The notes under the pieces: generated by a model
The model's input: only the letters and a program-made list of their open reading frames with translations
What the model was told of the DNA's origin: nothing
Databases searched by the model: none
Assembly (NCBI RefSeq): GCF_036321025.1
Contig: NZ_JAZAPB010000002.1
Location: forward strand, 620,001-684,000
Reading direction: 5' to 3'
DNA: 64,000 bases
DNA from: Alteraurantiacibacter hainanensis
Lineage (GTDB): Bacteria > Pseudomonadota > Alphaproteobacteria > Sphingomonadales > Sphingomonadaceae
Part shown: positions 44,661-53,541 of the stretch, in pieces
Layout of the letters: every line of letters starts with the position of its first letter
How positions within the stretch are numbered: the first letter of the stretch is position 1
Program-made: the position numbers and the translations under genes

Positions 44661-47525
44661 CTACCGTAATGACAGTTCCACGGCCTTGCCGTCGTATGCA
44701 ACCGTGCGGGTGGCTTCCTCGGAGAAGACCGGCATCGTGCCTTCGCCATCGTGAACGATCACGCCGATCTGCCGGGTTGCATGCATGCGGGGATAGTTCC
44801 CCATGCGTTCGGCTATGACCAGTGTGCCGGCAGCATCGTTCCACGTCATCGGGATGCGGCTGTATTCCCCTTCCCGATAGCCCATGTCGGTCCCTTCGTC
44901 TTCGTAGAGCGCAAAATTGCCGTCGGCACCAGTGAAGACATGGATGGTCAGTGCGCCACCGGTGTCCGCGGCGGTCGACTGGACGACGGGGCCGGTCGGC
45001 ACGATGGCACCGGCCCTGGCATAAAGCGGCATGCGCTCGCGCGGGGCAGGAGCGGCAATGGTCTGGCCTCCTTCCAGCCGGGCGCCGGACAGCAGGTCTA
45101 TCCATGACGTTCCGGCAGGCAGGTATACCTGCCGCGAACGCGCCTCGAACTCGGTGACGGGTGCAACCAGCAGGGCGGGACCGAACAGGTACTCGTCGTC
45201 GATTTCCCAGGTGGCGCGATCGCCTTCGAAATCCATCACCAGCGGGCGCATGATCGTGCCGTGCTCGAAATGCGTCTCCGCCGCCACGGTGTAGATGTAG
45301 GGCATCAGCTGGTAGCGCAGCCGGTGGTAATGCGTGAGGCTCTCCATCATCGCCGGGTCTTCGGCTGCGATGATCGGCGTTTCGCGATGCGGATACTCGC
45401 CGTGGCTGCGGAACAGCGGGCTGAACGCGCCGAACTGGAACCAGCGGGTATAGAGCTCGCGCCATTCGGGCAGGTGTTCGGGGTCTTCCTGGCTGTAGCG
45501 GCTTTCCAGGGCGAAGCCGCCAATATCGTGGGTCCAGTGCGGCACTCCGGCGAGGCTGAGGTTGAGGCCGGCGCTGATCTGATCGCGCAGGTCGTCCCAC
45601 CGTGCGGCCACGTCGCCGGACCACAGCGCTGCGCTGGCACGCTGCACGCCTCCGAAACCGCTGCGCGTCAGGATGAAAGGCCGCCGGTCGGGCTGCGCAT
45701 CCCGCAGTCCCTCGGCCACGCCTTCCGCGTGGGGAAGGGGATAGGAATTGAAGATCGCCGCTCCCGGAACGCCGGTGGCGGGGCTGGTCATCTGGTACTT
45801 GCGCTCCTCCACCGACAGGTTGGAATGCCAGTCCGGCTCGGTCGCATCCATCCACCAGGCATCGAAGCCCAGCGGCAAAAGCGTATCGCGCATCTGGCGC
45901 CAGTAGATGTCTCGCGCCTCGGCGGTGTAGGGATCGTAGAAGGTGTTGGCATATCCCGGCCCCACCCAGTCGAGCTGACCCGCCTCCAGGGGGCGCTGGT
46001 AGAGGTAGTTGCCCGCTGCGAGTTCCTGTGCATGTTCGGTGGTGGGGTAGAATTTCGGCCAGACGCTGATCATGATCCGCGCATTCTGGTCCTGCACCTC
46101 GCGCACCATGGCGGCGGGATCGGGAAAGCGCGCGGGATCGAAGCAGTGGCAGCCCCAGCTGTCTTCGGGCCAATAGAACCAGTCCTGCACGATATTGTCG
46201 ATCGGGATCTCGGCATCGCGATAGGCGCTGACCACGTCCAGCAGTTCGGCCTGCGTGTTGTAACGCTGGCGCGATTGCCAGAAGCCGAACGCCCATTCGG
46301 GCATCATCGGTGCCTCGCCCGTCAGTCGCCGGTATCCGGCAATGGCATCGTCCATGCCGGGCGCGGGGACGACGTAATAGTCGATCGCCTTGCCAGCCTC
46401 GCTGGCGAAGCTGACCGAGTGGCGGTCGGCTTCCGGCAGAGGATCGGCATAGTCGAGCGCGATGTAGCCTTGGTTCGGCTCCCACTCGATGCGGAATTCC
46501 TTGGTTTCGCCGGGAGCGAAATCGAGTTCGAAATTGTGGTACCAGGGGTTCCAGTTCTGCCGCCAGCGATGAAGCACCTCTTCGCCATCGGCAAACACGC
46601 TGACATAGCTCGAGGAGTAGAGGCGAAACTTGTAGGTGCCGCCCTCGCGCATGGTCACATCGCCGGTCCATACGACGCGTTGTTCCTGCACCGCATTGCC
46701 CGCGGTATTCTGGCCGGTGGTCGCGGCCTCCACCGCAGCGCGCGCCTCTTCGGGCCAGCGCTCCTGGTCGCGGATGTACTGGTAGTCGATCGTGTCTTCG
46801 CGGCGCGAAACGACCAGTTCGTCGCCCAAGTAGTAATCAGCCTTCCAGCCGCCTTCGAAGCCATGTCCCTGACTGTCCCGATCGGACCAGAAGATGAGGT
46901 CCGGGCGCAGGCGCTGATAGGGCTCCGGATCGCCCACGCGGGTTATCGAGTTGTTGTCCCAAAGCAGCCCGTATCCGCGCGTCGAGACGAGGTAGGGGAT
47001 CGATATCGCCATGTTGTGCTGGGCGAGTTCGACGTCCTCGCCGTTGTAGTTCATCTGCCGGTTCTGGTGCTGGCCGAGGCCGTAAAGCCCCTCGTCGGTG
47101 CCTCGGTTGAACTGCACGCGGGTAGCGAACCATTGCTGCCCTTCGAGTTCGACAGGCGTCATGGAGCGCGCAGCGGCATTCTCGTCGAGCAGCAGTTCTC
47201 CTTCGCGCCCGTAGACGACAAGCCGTCCGTCTGAGAGTTGCACCATGGCCGTGCCGCCTGAGGAGGTGAGACTGGCCCAGCCGTCGGCGCTCGAGAATTC
47301 CGGCGCGCCATCGGCCTCGGCGATCACCATCAGGCTGTCCACCGCATCGTCGGCATCTTCCGCCACGGTCACGCGGAAGCTGCCATCGGCGAATGCCAGC
47401 ACGCGAATCTCCTCGCCGGCATCGGTGGTGACGATCATGCCGAGATCGACCTGCTCGACCTCTCCGGCCAGTGCCGAAGTCGTCAACGCCAGGAAGCTGG
47501 CGGTCGCGGCAAGTGCATGTTTCAT
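44661..47525 (-). CDS. GH31 glycoside hydrolase with PA14 insert (alpha-xylosidase-like)
   Basis: A 954-residue exported enzyme. Signal: MKHALAATASFLALTTSALA. An N-terminal galactose-mutarotase-like domain is interrupted around residues 240-390 by a PA14 module (RVVWTGDVTMREGGTYKFRL, SYVSVFADGEEVLHRWRQNW). The GH31 barrel follows. The nucleophile Asp is in WWMDATEPDW, the acid/base Asp in ALWSGDVAARWDDL. C-terminal beta domains end the protein. PA14-bearing GH31 enzymes include Cellvibrio japonicus Xyl31A, an alpha-xylosidase that attacks the non-reducing end of xyloglucan oligosaccharides. Xylose specificity here is inference. Its start overlaps the GH35 stop as ATGA. Confidence 0.92.
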   Translation of the reverse strand: MKHALAATASFLALTTSALAGEVEQVDLGMIVTTDAGEEIRVLAFADGSFRVTVAEDADDAVDSLMVIAEADGAPEFSSADGWASLTSSGGTAMVQLSDGRLVVYGREGELLLDENAAARSMTPVELEGQQWFATRVQFNRGTDEGLYGLGQHQNRQMNYNGEDVELAQHNMAISIPYLVSTRGYGLLWDNNSITRVGDPEPYQRLRPDLIFWSDRDSQGHGFEGGWKADYYLGDELVVSRREDTIDYQYIRDQERWPEEARAAVEAATTGQNTAGNAVQEQRVVWTGDVTMREGGTYKFRLYSSSYVSVFADGEEVLHRWRQNWNPWYHNFELDFAPGETKEFRIEWEPNQGYIALDYADPLPEADRHSVSFASEAGKAIDYYVVPAPGMDDAIAGYRRLTGEAPMMPEWAFGFWQSRQRYNTQAELLDVVSAYRDAEIPIDNIVQDWFYWPEDSWGCHCFDPARFPDPAAMVREVQDQNARIMISVWPKFYPTTEHAQELAAGNYLYQRPLEAGQLDWVGPGYANTFYDPYTAEARDIYWRQMRDTLLPLGFDAWWMDATEPDWHSNLSVEERKYQMTSPATGVPGAAIFNSYPLPHAEGVAEGLRDAQPDRRPFILTRSGFGGVQRASAALWSGDVAARWDDLRDQISAGLNLSLAGVPHWTHDIGGFALESRYSQEDPEHLPEWRELYTRWFQFGAFSPLFRSHGEYPHRETPIIAAEDPAMMESLTHYHRLRYQLMPYIYTVAAETHFEHGTIMRPLVMDFEGDRATWEIDDEYLFGPALLVAPVTEFEARSRQVYLPAGTSWIDLLSGARLEGGQTIAAPAPRERMPLYARAGAIVPTGPVVQSTAADTGGALTIHVFTGADGNFALYEDEGTDMGYREGEYSRIPMTWNDAAGTLVIAERMGNYPRMHATRQIGVIVHDGEGTMPVFSEEATRTVAYDGKAVELSLR

Positions 47526-49141
47526 CGGTATGTTCCCATTTCCACGCGCAGCCACACGGGCTGCTGTCCGAAGTTGAATCCGTAGTCGACGAGATCGCCG
47601 TTCCAGCGGCGGCGCATGACCCATTCGCCATCGACGAAGGTGCCTTCCTGCGCTTCTATGATCTGCGCCTGCTCGCCCGGTGCGGCATCGGCCAGCGCGA
47701 AGCGGACGCGCACGTTCTGACCGGTCAGGAGGAAGGTGTCGTCATCGAGTTGCGCGACCATCGTGCCTCCCGTCGCCACGTCCTTCAGCGGGTGCTCCTG
47801 CTGGCCTTCGAACGACCAATCGTCCTCACCGAACATCCAGCGCGCGTAATAGGCCCCGATCTGCCAGCGGCCCATCGTGTGGAACTGGTCAGCGCCATCC
47901 GGCCCGCGCGCCGTGCCCCATGTCGGCCGGTGCATGGCGATGCGCGCCCAGTCGCGTGCGACGGGGGCAAGGAAGCGGTAGGGTCCGGCGAAGGCCTCCA
48001 CCGTCTCCTCGTCCAGCGCGACCGCGCCGAGCGGGTGATTGGAATAGCCCGAGCTGTCCATGCCGAAGGGGCTGAACATCACTCCTCCGCGGCCGAGAGT
48101 GGGCCAGATGAAGCGGGCGTAATCCTTCGCGTTGCCGATTTCCGGCACCAGCAGCGGCCACTCGCCCTCGCCATAGCGTTCGAGAAAGCGATGCACGGCG
48201 TCGGCGTTGCGGTTGTAGATGTCCGGCCCGTAGGCATCGACGCTGGGCGCGGCGATCCGCCAGATCGGCAGGGCGTTCCAGTTAGGGCCACCGGACGGGC
48301 CGATATCGCCGCCCTCGTCGGAAAAGGCGTTGCCGAGCGCGGCATTGACCAGCACGGGGAGTTCCCATTCTGCGAGACCGGCGCGGGCCACCCCCTCGAC
48401 ATAACGGGCCATGTGCCAGCTCATGAAGAACTGTTCCGCCCGCGGGCCGAAAGCCTCGGACCAGGTGCGGCGAGCGATGCCCAACCCGTCCGCCAGTTCC
48501 TGCGGTATCGGCTGTGTGAAAAGCCGCGCGGGGCCGTCTGCATGGTCGCGGGCGAGGCGGTAGCTGCCCGTCTCGTTCTCGACCTGAACCATGATCACGG
48601 TGTGCTGCGGATCGATCTGCGCCAATCGCCGCATGACCTGCGCAAAGGCGCGGGCGTCGGCTTCCTGCGTGGCCTTGCCGTGCGGGGAGAGCGCGTAGTG
48701 CGCCGTCCCGTCGGGGTTGCGCATGCGCGGGAAGCGTTGGCCGTCGCGCTTGACCCATGCTGGTGCATAGCTGGGCGCGGTATTCTTGAAGGCGCCGTAC
48801 CACAGCAGCACGAGGCGCTTGTCGTGCCTGCGCGCTTCCCCGATCAGCGTATCGACGAAGGAAAGGTCGAATTGCCCTTCCACCGGTTCCACCTGCTCCC
48901 ACGCGACCGGCATCAGCAGCGTATTGGCGTGCAGGCGGTCCATCATGGGCCAGACCGTTTCCAGCATGGCGGGATAGTTCGAGGCATTGTTGGCCTGGAC
49001 CGCCAGCGCCAGGTAAGGCTCCCCATCGACAATGAAGGCCGTATAGGCGTCCCCGCGCTCGAAATGCGGAGCCTGCGACGAAGCGGGTGCCGCCGCCAGG
49101 CAAGCCAGGATGGCGCCGGCTAGAGCCGAAAGTAGACGCAG
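47522..49141 (-). CDS. GH35 beta-galactosidase (DUF5597-type) with a probable CTG start
   Basis: A 539-residue exported enzyme. The barrel carries the GH35 acid/base Glu in VMVQVENETGSY and the nucleophile Glu in LLVPEIGNAKDY; a C-terminal DUF5597-like beta domain follows. This is the layout of C. japonicus Bgl35A, which removes galactose from xyloglucan side chains. The first ATG (48967) would delete the signal peptide and first strand. Reading from CTG at 49141, five bases after GGAGG, gives (M)RLLSALAGAILACLAAAP, then SSQAPHFERGD; an in-frame TAG lies just upstream, so no earlier start exists. It overlaps GH31 by four bases. Confidence 0.9.
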   Translation of the reverse strand: MRLLSALAGAILACLAAAPASSQAPHFERGDAYTAFIVDGEPYLALAVQANNASNYPAMLETVWPMMDRLHANTLLMPVAWEQVEPVEGQFDLSFVDTLIGEARRHDKRLVLLWYGAFKNTAPSYAPAWVKRDGQRFPRMRNPDGTAHYALSPHGKATQEADARAFAQVMRRLAQIDPQHTVIMVQVENETGSYRLARDHADGPARLFTQPIPQELADGLGIARRTWSEAFGPRAEQFFMSWHMARYVEGVARAGLAEWELPVLVNAALGNAFSDEGGDIGPSGGPNWNALPIWRIAAPSVDAYGPDIYNRNADAVHRFLERYGEGEWPLLVPEIGNAKDYARFIWPTLGRGGVMFSPFGMDSSGYSNHPLGAVALDEETVEAFAGPYRFLAPVARDWARIAMHRPTWGTARGPDGADQFHTMGRWQIGAYYARWMFGEDDWSFEGQQEHPLKDVATGGTMVAQLDDDTFLLTGQNVRVRFALADAAPGEQAQIIEAQEGTFVDGEWVMRRRWNGDLVDYGFNFGQQPVWLRVEMGTYR

Positions 49142-49156
49142 AACCCCCTCCTATGG

Positions 49157-49173
49157 TTGCGCTACCATCGCAA
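49157..49173. promoter_or_regulatory. Inverted repeat upstream of the GH35 gene
   Basis: TTGCG (49157-49161) and CGCAA (49169-49173) flank seven bases in the 91-base gap between CapA and GH35. It may be an internal operator or a chance repeat; it does not match the CGCTTGC operator set. Confidence 0.25.
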
Positions 49174-49232
49174 ACTTGGGAAGCATTGCAAGAGATTCGC
49201 GTCAGCATGAGGCGGCCGGTGCGGGGAGGTAG

Positions 49233-50354
49233 TTAAGTGGCCGGGGAAAGCCTCAGGTTGCCGTCCTCCGTTTCTTCGATCGCGGTGTGAATTCCAGTCT
49301 CTCGCGTAATCGCGGTGAGGTAGTCGCGGAAATCCTCGAATTCGCGAGTGGCCTTGCCGACACGACGCGGGATGCAATCGTCATCGATCCGGAACGGAAT
49401 GAAGGCCAGCGAGCACCCGTCTTCGCCCGGTTGCAACGAAGCGACGGCGGTATGGCGGGTTTCCTCGGGCAGCATGTATTTCTCTTTCGGCTTCCAGCCC
49501 GCGCTGGTCCGGGTCACTTCCTTGTAGCCCTGGGTCTGCTCGATATTGGCCATGTAGGCGGACGGCTGTTCGATCGCGAAGTTGCCCAGGCTGTGAATGA
49601 TCGGTCGTCCGCGATGGAACTCGACCGGTTTCAGGAGATGCGGGTGGTGGCCGATGATGGCGTCGGCCCCTGCATCAATCATCTGGCGACCCACCACGCG
49701 CTGATAGTCCGCCAGCTTTGCACGCACGAAGTGGATGCCCCAGTGCATCGAGACAAAGACGTGATCGGCACTCTCGCGCGCCCTCGCGATATCATCCAGC
49801 AGCATGGCAAGATCGCTGTCGTCGGCATAGGTGCGGATGCGGGGATCGGTCCCAGGCTGGTCCGGCTCCACCTGCTCGTACAAGGTCTGAACCCGCAGCG
49901 GTGCGCATCCCGGCCGCTTGTTTTCCGCTGCATATCCGGCCGGCAGGATCGAACTGTAGGCAAGGAAGGCCAGCCTCCGGCCGCCCCGTTCGATCATCGC
50001 GGGGGTCCGGGCCTGCGCGAGATTGGCGCCGCCACCGCAAGGGGCGATCCCGGCTGCCTGCAGGTGGTCTACGGTATCGCAAAGGGCATCGCCGCCGAAG
50101 TCCATGGCATGATTGCCCGCTACCGACATCACGTCATACCCTGACCTGGCCAAGGCTGCGGCGATGGACGGCGGGCTGCGCATGGGCAGGCGGGCGTTGG
50201 GCGCAGGAGTGCCACGGTCAGAAAGGACGCATTCCATCTGCCCGAACACGCAATCGGCATCGAACGCGCCGTCCAGGGCTGCAAACATGGACTCCGGATC
50301 GGGCCTGCAGGGCGCGACGTCTCCCGTGGCATTGATTACGAGTTGGTCGGCCAT
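49233..50354 (-). CDS. CapA-family protein (poly-gamma-glutamate synthesis-like phosphoesterase fold)
   Basis: A 373-residue protein of the CapA family, which has a calcineurin-like fold. Motifs include INATGDVAPC, GNHAMDFGG, VSMHWGIHF and IIGHHPHLLKPVEF with a run of His and Asp metal ligands, and IHSLGNFA. CapA takes part in poly-gamma-glutamate export or anchoring in Bacillus, but many Gram-negative relatives sit in sugar loci with unknown roles. There is no signal peptide, so it is probably cytosolic. It starts two bases before the end of the upstream hydrolase gene, so it is very likely cotranscribed. No CapB or CapC is present, so a polymer-synthesis role is unlikely. Confidence 0.85.
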   Translation of the reverse strand: MADQLVINATGDVAPCRPDPESMFAALDGAFDADCVFGQMECVLSDRGTPAPNARLPMRSPPSIAAALARSGYDVMSVAGNHAMDFGGDALCDTVDHLQAAGIAPCGGGANLAQARTPAMIERGGRRLAFLAYSSILPAGYAAENKRPGCAPLRVQTLYEQVEPDQPGTDPRIRTYADDSDLAMLLDDIARARESADHVFVSMHWGIHFVRAKLADYQRVVGRQMIDAGADAIIGHHPHLLKPVEFHRGRPIIHSLGNFAIEQPSAYMANIEQTQGYKEVTRTSAGWKPKEKYMLPEETRHTAVASLQPGEDGCSLAFIPFRIDDDCIPRRVGKATREFEDFRDYLTAITRETGIHTAIEETEDGNLRLSPAT

Positions 50355-50356
50355 CG

Positions 50357-51961
50357 TCAGTTCCTTCCGCCGTCTCGGCCTTGTGCTTCCCTGCTCCGGG
50401 CCAGCAGGAAATCGAGGATCGCTTCCAGGTTTCGTTCGAAGGCGTCATGCTCGTCATCGGTAACCAGCAGTTCCGCTGCCCCGCCTTGCGCCTGAAGACG
50501 TTCGTGGATGCGCCGGGATGCGGCGAACGAGGTGATCGGGTCTTCGCGCCCGTGGACGATCAGCGCTGGTATCGTGCTCAGGGTGGCGTAGTCGATCAAC
50601 TCGGGATCGATCGGGCCCGCGCCAGGCGCAATGGCGGCCCACAGGTCCGGCCACTTTGCCGCGAGATGGAGAGTGCCTTCTCCACCCATCGAGTTGCCCG
50701 CAAGATAGATGCGACTTTCATCGATGGGGTACTCGCTGCGCACAAGCGCAAGGGTGGCGGCCACGTCGGCTTCGGCAGGTTCCACCAATAGGCGCTCTAC
50801 CGGCTGAACCCTTCCGTCCCGGATGACCGGGCGCGGTGCGGGGATCGTGCCGTCGCCAAGCACCACGGGTAACCGATTGCCCCACACGCTGTTGGGATCG
50901 TCTCCCATCGGGCTGAGGACGGCCAGGCCGCGTTCCTGTGCGAGCCGCTCCAGTTCCCCGCTGGCAAAGGCGCTTCGCTCGTCCCCTGCCGAGCCGTGCA
51001 GCACCGCCAGAAGGGGCAGCTCGCTGGAACCGTCCCAATCGGTGGGAATGAAGACCCGGTATGGTTCGATCCGTCCGGATGTATCGGAGTAGTAGTGGCG
51101 GCCCTGGAGACCTCTCGCCCGCCACAGCGGATCCTCTCCCCGCTCCGCTGCAGCAAGCAAGGAGAGCGCGGCATCCAGTTCGGATCGAAGGTTGATATCG
51201 CGCACCCGCCTCGTTCGCAGATCGAGCGCTTGTACGAGATTTAGCGGATAGGCGATGCTCGCCTGCAGACCTGGTCGCACGTCCAGCCCGGCGAGGCCCT
51301 CACGAAGCCGGTTGCTGTCCTCGTCGAGGCCGCTGACCGTGAAAAGTCGGGTCTTGGTCGTGCCCAGCACCTGTTCGCCGTGCATCACCTCCGCCTCGAT
51401 CTCCCAACTGCCATCTCCCAGCGCGCCGAGGTCGAGGCGGACATATTGCGGCTGCTCGACGAGATCGGGGCTCGCCAATTCCGAGTGCGATAGCAGCAGG
51501 ATGTCGTCGTCGTCAGACCCGCCCCATCGGCGGGCGGAAAAGCGAAAGTGAATATCCGGGTACGAGAATTCTTGCGGAACGCCTGCGGGAAAATGCTGGC
51601 CAAGGGCCAGGATCAGGTCATCCTCCGGATCCACGGCAACCTGCGCGGGACGCAGCGCCAGCGATGCGATGAATTCCGACTGCGCGTTCCATGGCACGCC
51701 AAGGAATATTGCCCGCGCCTGCGAGTAAAGCCTTCTGGCTTCCCCGAACCTGCCGTCGAACAATTCCCGGCGAGCCAAGCCCGTAAGTTGGCGCGCCTCG
51801 TCAAGATTCCGGGTTTCGGGCCGGAGAACGGGCGAGACGATATTCTCGATCGCGAGCCACTGCAGATCATCGACCGGTTCGAATTGCTGCGCCGATACAG
51901 GCCAAGGCGAGAGGAGCGCCAGGGCTGCCGGCAGGAGAGGCGAAATCAGCCGGTTTCGCAC
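50357..51961 (-). CDS. Secreted alpha/beta-hydrolase (esterase-like)
   Basis: A 534-residue exported protein. From a GTG at 51961 the signal peptide is VRNRLISPLLPAALALLSPW then PVSAQ. The N-terminal half (to about residue 290) is a mixed beta/helical domain, including SARRWGGSDDDDILLLSHSE. The C-terminal ~230 residues are an alpha/beta-hydrolase: VFIPTDWDGSSELPLLAVLHGSAGDE, nucleophile Ser in YLAGNSMGGEG, Asp in VHGREDPITSF, His in TDDEHDAFE. This resembles feruloyl esterase/PHB-depolymerase-type enzymes. It overlaps the upstream tannase gene by 16 bases and nearly touches CapA, so it is operonic. Confidence 0.85.
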   Translation of the reverse strand: MRNRLISPLLPAALALLSPWPVSAQQFEPVDDLQWLAIENIVSPVLRPETRNLDEARQLTGLARRELFDGRFGEARRLYSQARAIFLGVPWNAQSEFIASLALRPAQVAVDPEDDLILALGQHFPAGVPQEFSYPDIHFRFSARRWGGSDDDDILLLSHSELASPDLVEQPQYVRLDLGALGDGSWEIEAEVMHGEQVLGTTKTRLFTVSGLDEDSNRLREGLAGLDVRPGLQASIAYPLNLVQALDLRTRRVRDINLRSELDAALSLLAAAERGEDPLWRARGLQGRHYYSDTSGRIEPYRVFIPTDWDGSSELPLLAVLHGSAGDERSAFASGELERLAQERGLAVLSPMGDDPNSVWGNRLPVVLGDGTIPAPRPVIRDGRVQPVERLLVEPAEADVAATLALVRSEYPIDESRIYLAGNSMGGEGTLHLAAKWPDLWAAIAPGAGPIDPELIDYATLSTIPALIVHGREDPITSFAASRRIHERLQAQGGAAELLVTDDEHDAFERNLEAILDFLLARSREAQGRDGGRN

Positions 51962-53535
51962 GTGAAATTCTCGGCCAAGTCCGGATCGCCCGTTCCCTTG
52001 TAGACCGGGTAGGCGGGGAACATGCACAGCGGACGGGAGAAGGCCACTTCGCCATCCTCGACCTTGCTGGCTTCCAGTTGTTCGGGCGCCACGCCTTCCT
52101 CCACCCAGCGCATCATCGCGAGCAGTATGTCGTTCTGCGGGGTCGCCGGTTCGGGGGAGGGGGCGAGAAATGTCTGGCCGAACGTGTCGGCGCCGACACC
52201 GCCCGCGCAGTGATCGACACCGGGTGCGAGAAAGAGGCGGTAGAAGCTGTCGGTCGTCTCCTGGCCGAGGTAATCGCGCACGCCCTCGTAATAGGCGATG
52301 GTGGCCTCCCCCGGCACGATACCGTCGTTCCAGCCCTGGTAGCTGATCAGCTTGCCGTCCCGCCGAGCGAACGCGCCGATGTGAGGCGTGGAGAATTCGG
52401 CACCGGGAATGGCATTCTCGACCAGCGGCACGTCGCGAGCGGCGTCGAAGAGCGAGGCATCCCAGTCGGGGTCACGATAGTACCATTCGCCAAAGAATTC
52501 GCCCGGCCGTCCGCGTTCGCCGATAGCGGTGAACTCCGCCCCGGGCAGGAAACCTTCGAAAAGGACGCGGCCGTTTTCCCCCGTCACCGGACCGAGAATG
52601 CGCTCAGCCGTTTCGATCTTCTCAGGCGACAATCCGGGCGTATCCGCAATGCGGAACGTGCAGCTTCGCGGGTTGCCGATGATGCCATCCCTCACGCCGT
52701 CGTCGCTGTCGCACTGGGCAACTCCGGCGCGGGCGATTATGCCCCAATCATCCTGGGAAAGCGCGGTGCCGGGCCAGTCCCTGCCTATGAGAGCGCTTTC
52801 AAGCCAGCGCGCGGAAATTCCCGCGATGCTGTAGCCATGGGCGCCGGCGATCACGCCGTCGTAGTCGGACGGATAGCGCTGCACCTCGTTCATGGCCTGC
52901 ATTCCGCCGCCCGAGCATCCCATGAAATAGCTGTATTGCGGCGCGCTGCCGTAGAAGGCGTCGATCAGGATGCGGGCGTTGACGGCGGACAGATGCTGCC
53001 CTCGATGGCCGTAGTTTTCCAGCCTTCGAGGATGTCCGATCGACCAGTTCTGTTCCTCGATCAGGTGGCCTGTATTGGTGCTGAGTGTCGCAAAGCCGCG
53101 CTGCACGCCGTGGGCAAGCCCGTCATAGCGCAGGAAACCCGCGAAACCGCCGTTTCCCGTGCCCAGCATGCGGCCATTCCAATCCTCGCGCAGAGGCAGC
53201 CAAAGTTCGAAGTCGATCTCGTCCTCGACGGTCGCTTCCACGCGGCAGAAGGCGGTTTCGATCTCTGCGGCGGGGTCGACCTTACGGGGATGAGGAATGG
53301 TCCAGGTGGGATCGGGGCGGATCTGTGTCGCGCGTCTTATGCGCAGGTCCGGCGCCCGCAAGGCAGTCAGTTGCTCGCAGGAGATCGCGCCGCGCGCCAT
53401 CTCCGACGAGGTGAAGCCGTAGGGCTGTCGCACCTCCTCGGCGAGGCCTGGCTGGTTCAGGGAGCCCGCAACGAGAGCCATCACTGCAATGGAGAAAGCC
53501 CGTTTCACCAGCGAGGAGTTCCGCCCTTCATCCAT
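51946..53535 (-). CDS. Tannase/feruloyl esterase family protein
   Basis: A 529-residue exported esterase. An N-terminal leader (FSIAVMALVAGSLNQPGLA) follows a short basic region. The tannase-family nucleophile motif is FMGCSGGGMQAMNEVQRYP; other family features are WLPLREDWNGRMLGTGNGG, the CEQL...C pair that fixes the active site in related enzymes, GWNDGIVPG and the catalytic His in LAPGVDHCAGG. Members cleave galloyl or feruloyl esters from sugars and plant polymers. The ATG at 53535 lies six bases after the MFS stop. This enzyme would release an aromatic acid outside or in the periplasm. Confidence 0.92.
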   Translation of the reverse strand: MDEGRNSSLVKRAFSIAVMALVAGSLNQPGLAEEVRQPYGFTSSEMARGAISCEQLTALRAPDLRIRRATQIRPDPTWTIPHPRKVDPAAEIETAFCRVEATVEDEIDFELWLPLREDWNGRMLGTGNGGFAGFLRYDGLAHGVQRGFATLSTNTGHLIEEQNWSIGHPRRLENYGHRGQHLSAVNARILIDAFYGSAPQYSYFMGCSGGGMQAMNEVQRYPSDYDGVIAGAHGYSIAGISARWLESALIGRDWPGTALSQDDWGIIARAGVAQCDSDDGVRDGIIGNPRSCTFRIADTPGLSPEKIETAERILGPVTGENGRVLFEGFLPGAEFTAIGERGRPGEFFGEWYYRDPDWDASLFDAARDVPLVENAIPGAEFSTPHIGAFARRDGKLISYQGWNDGIVPGEATIAYYEGVRDYLGQETTDSFYRLFLAPGVDHCAGGVGADTFGQTFLAPSPEPATPQNDILLAMMRWVEEGVAPEQLEASKVEDGEVAFSRPLCMFPAYPVYKGTGDPDLAENFTCETG

Positions 53536-53541
53536 TTGGGC

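Noticed and set aside
45261..47234. A 657-codon frame antisense to GH31
   Set aside because: It has no family features, while the minus-strand GH31 catalytic motifs and PA14 insert are intact.
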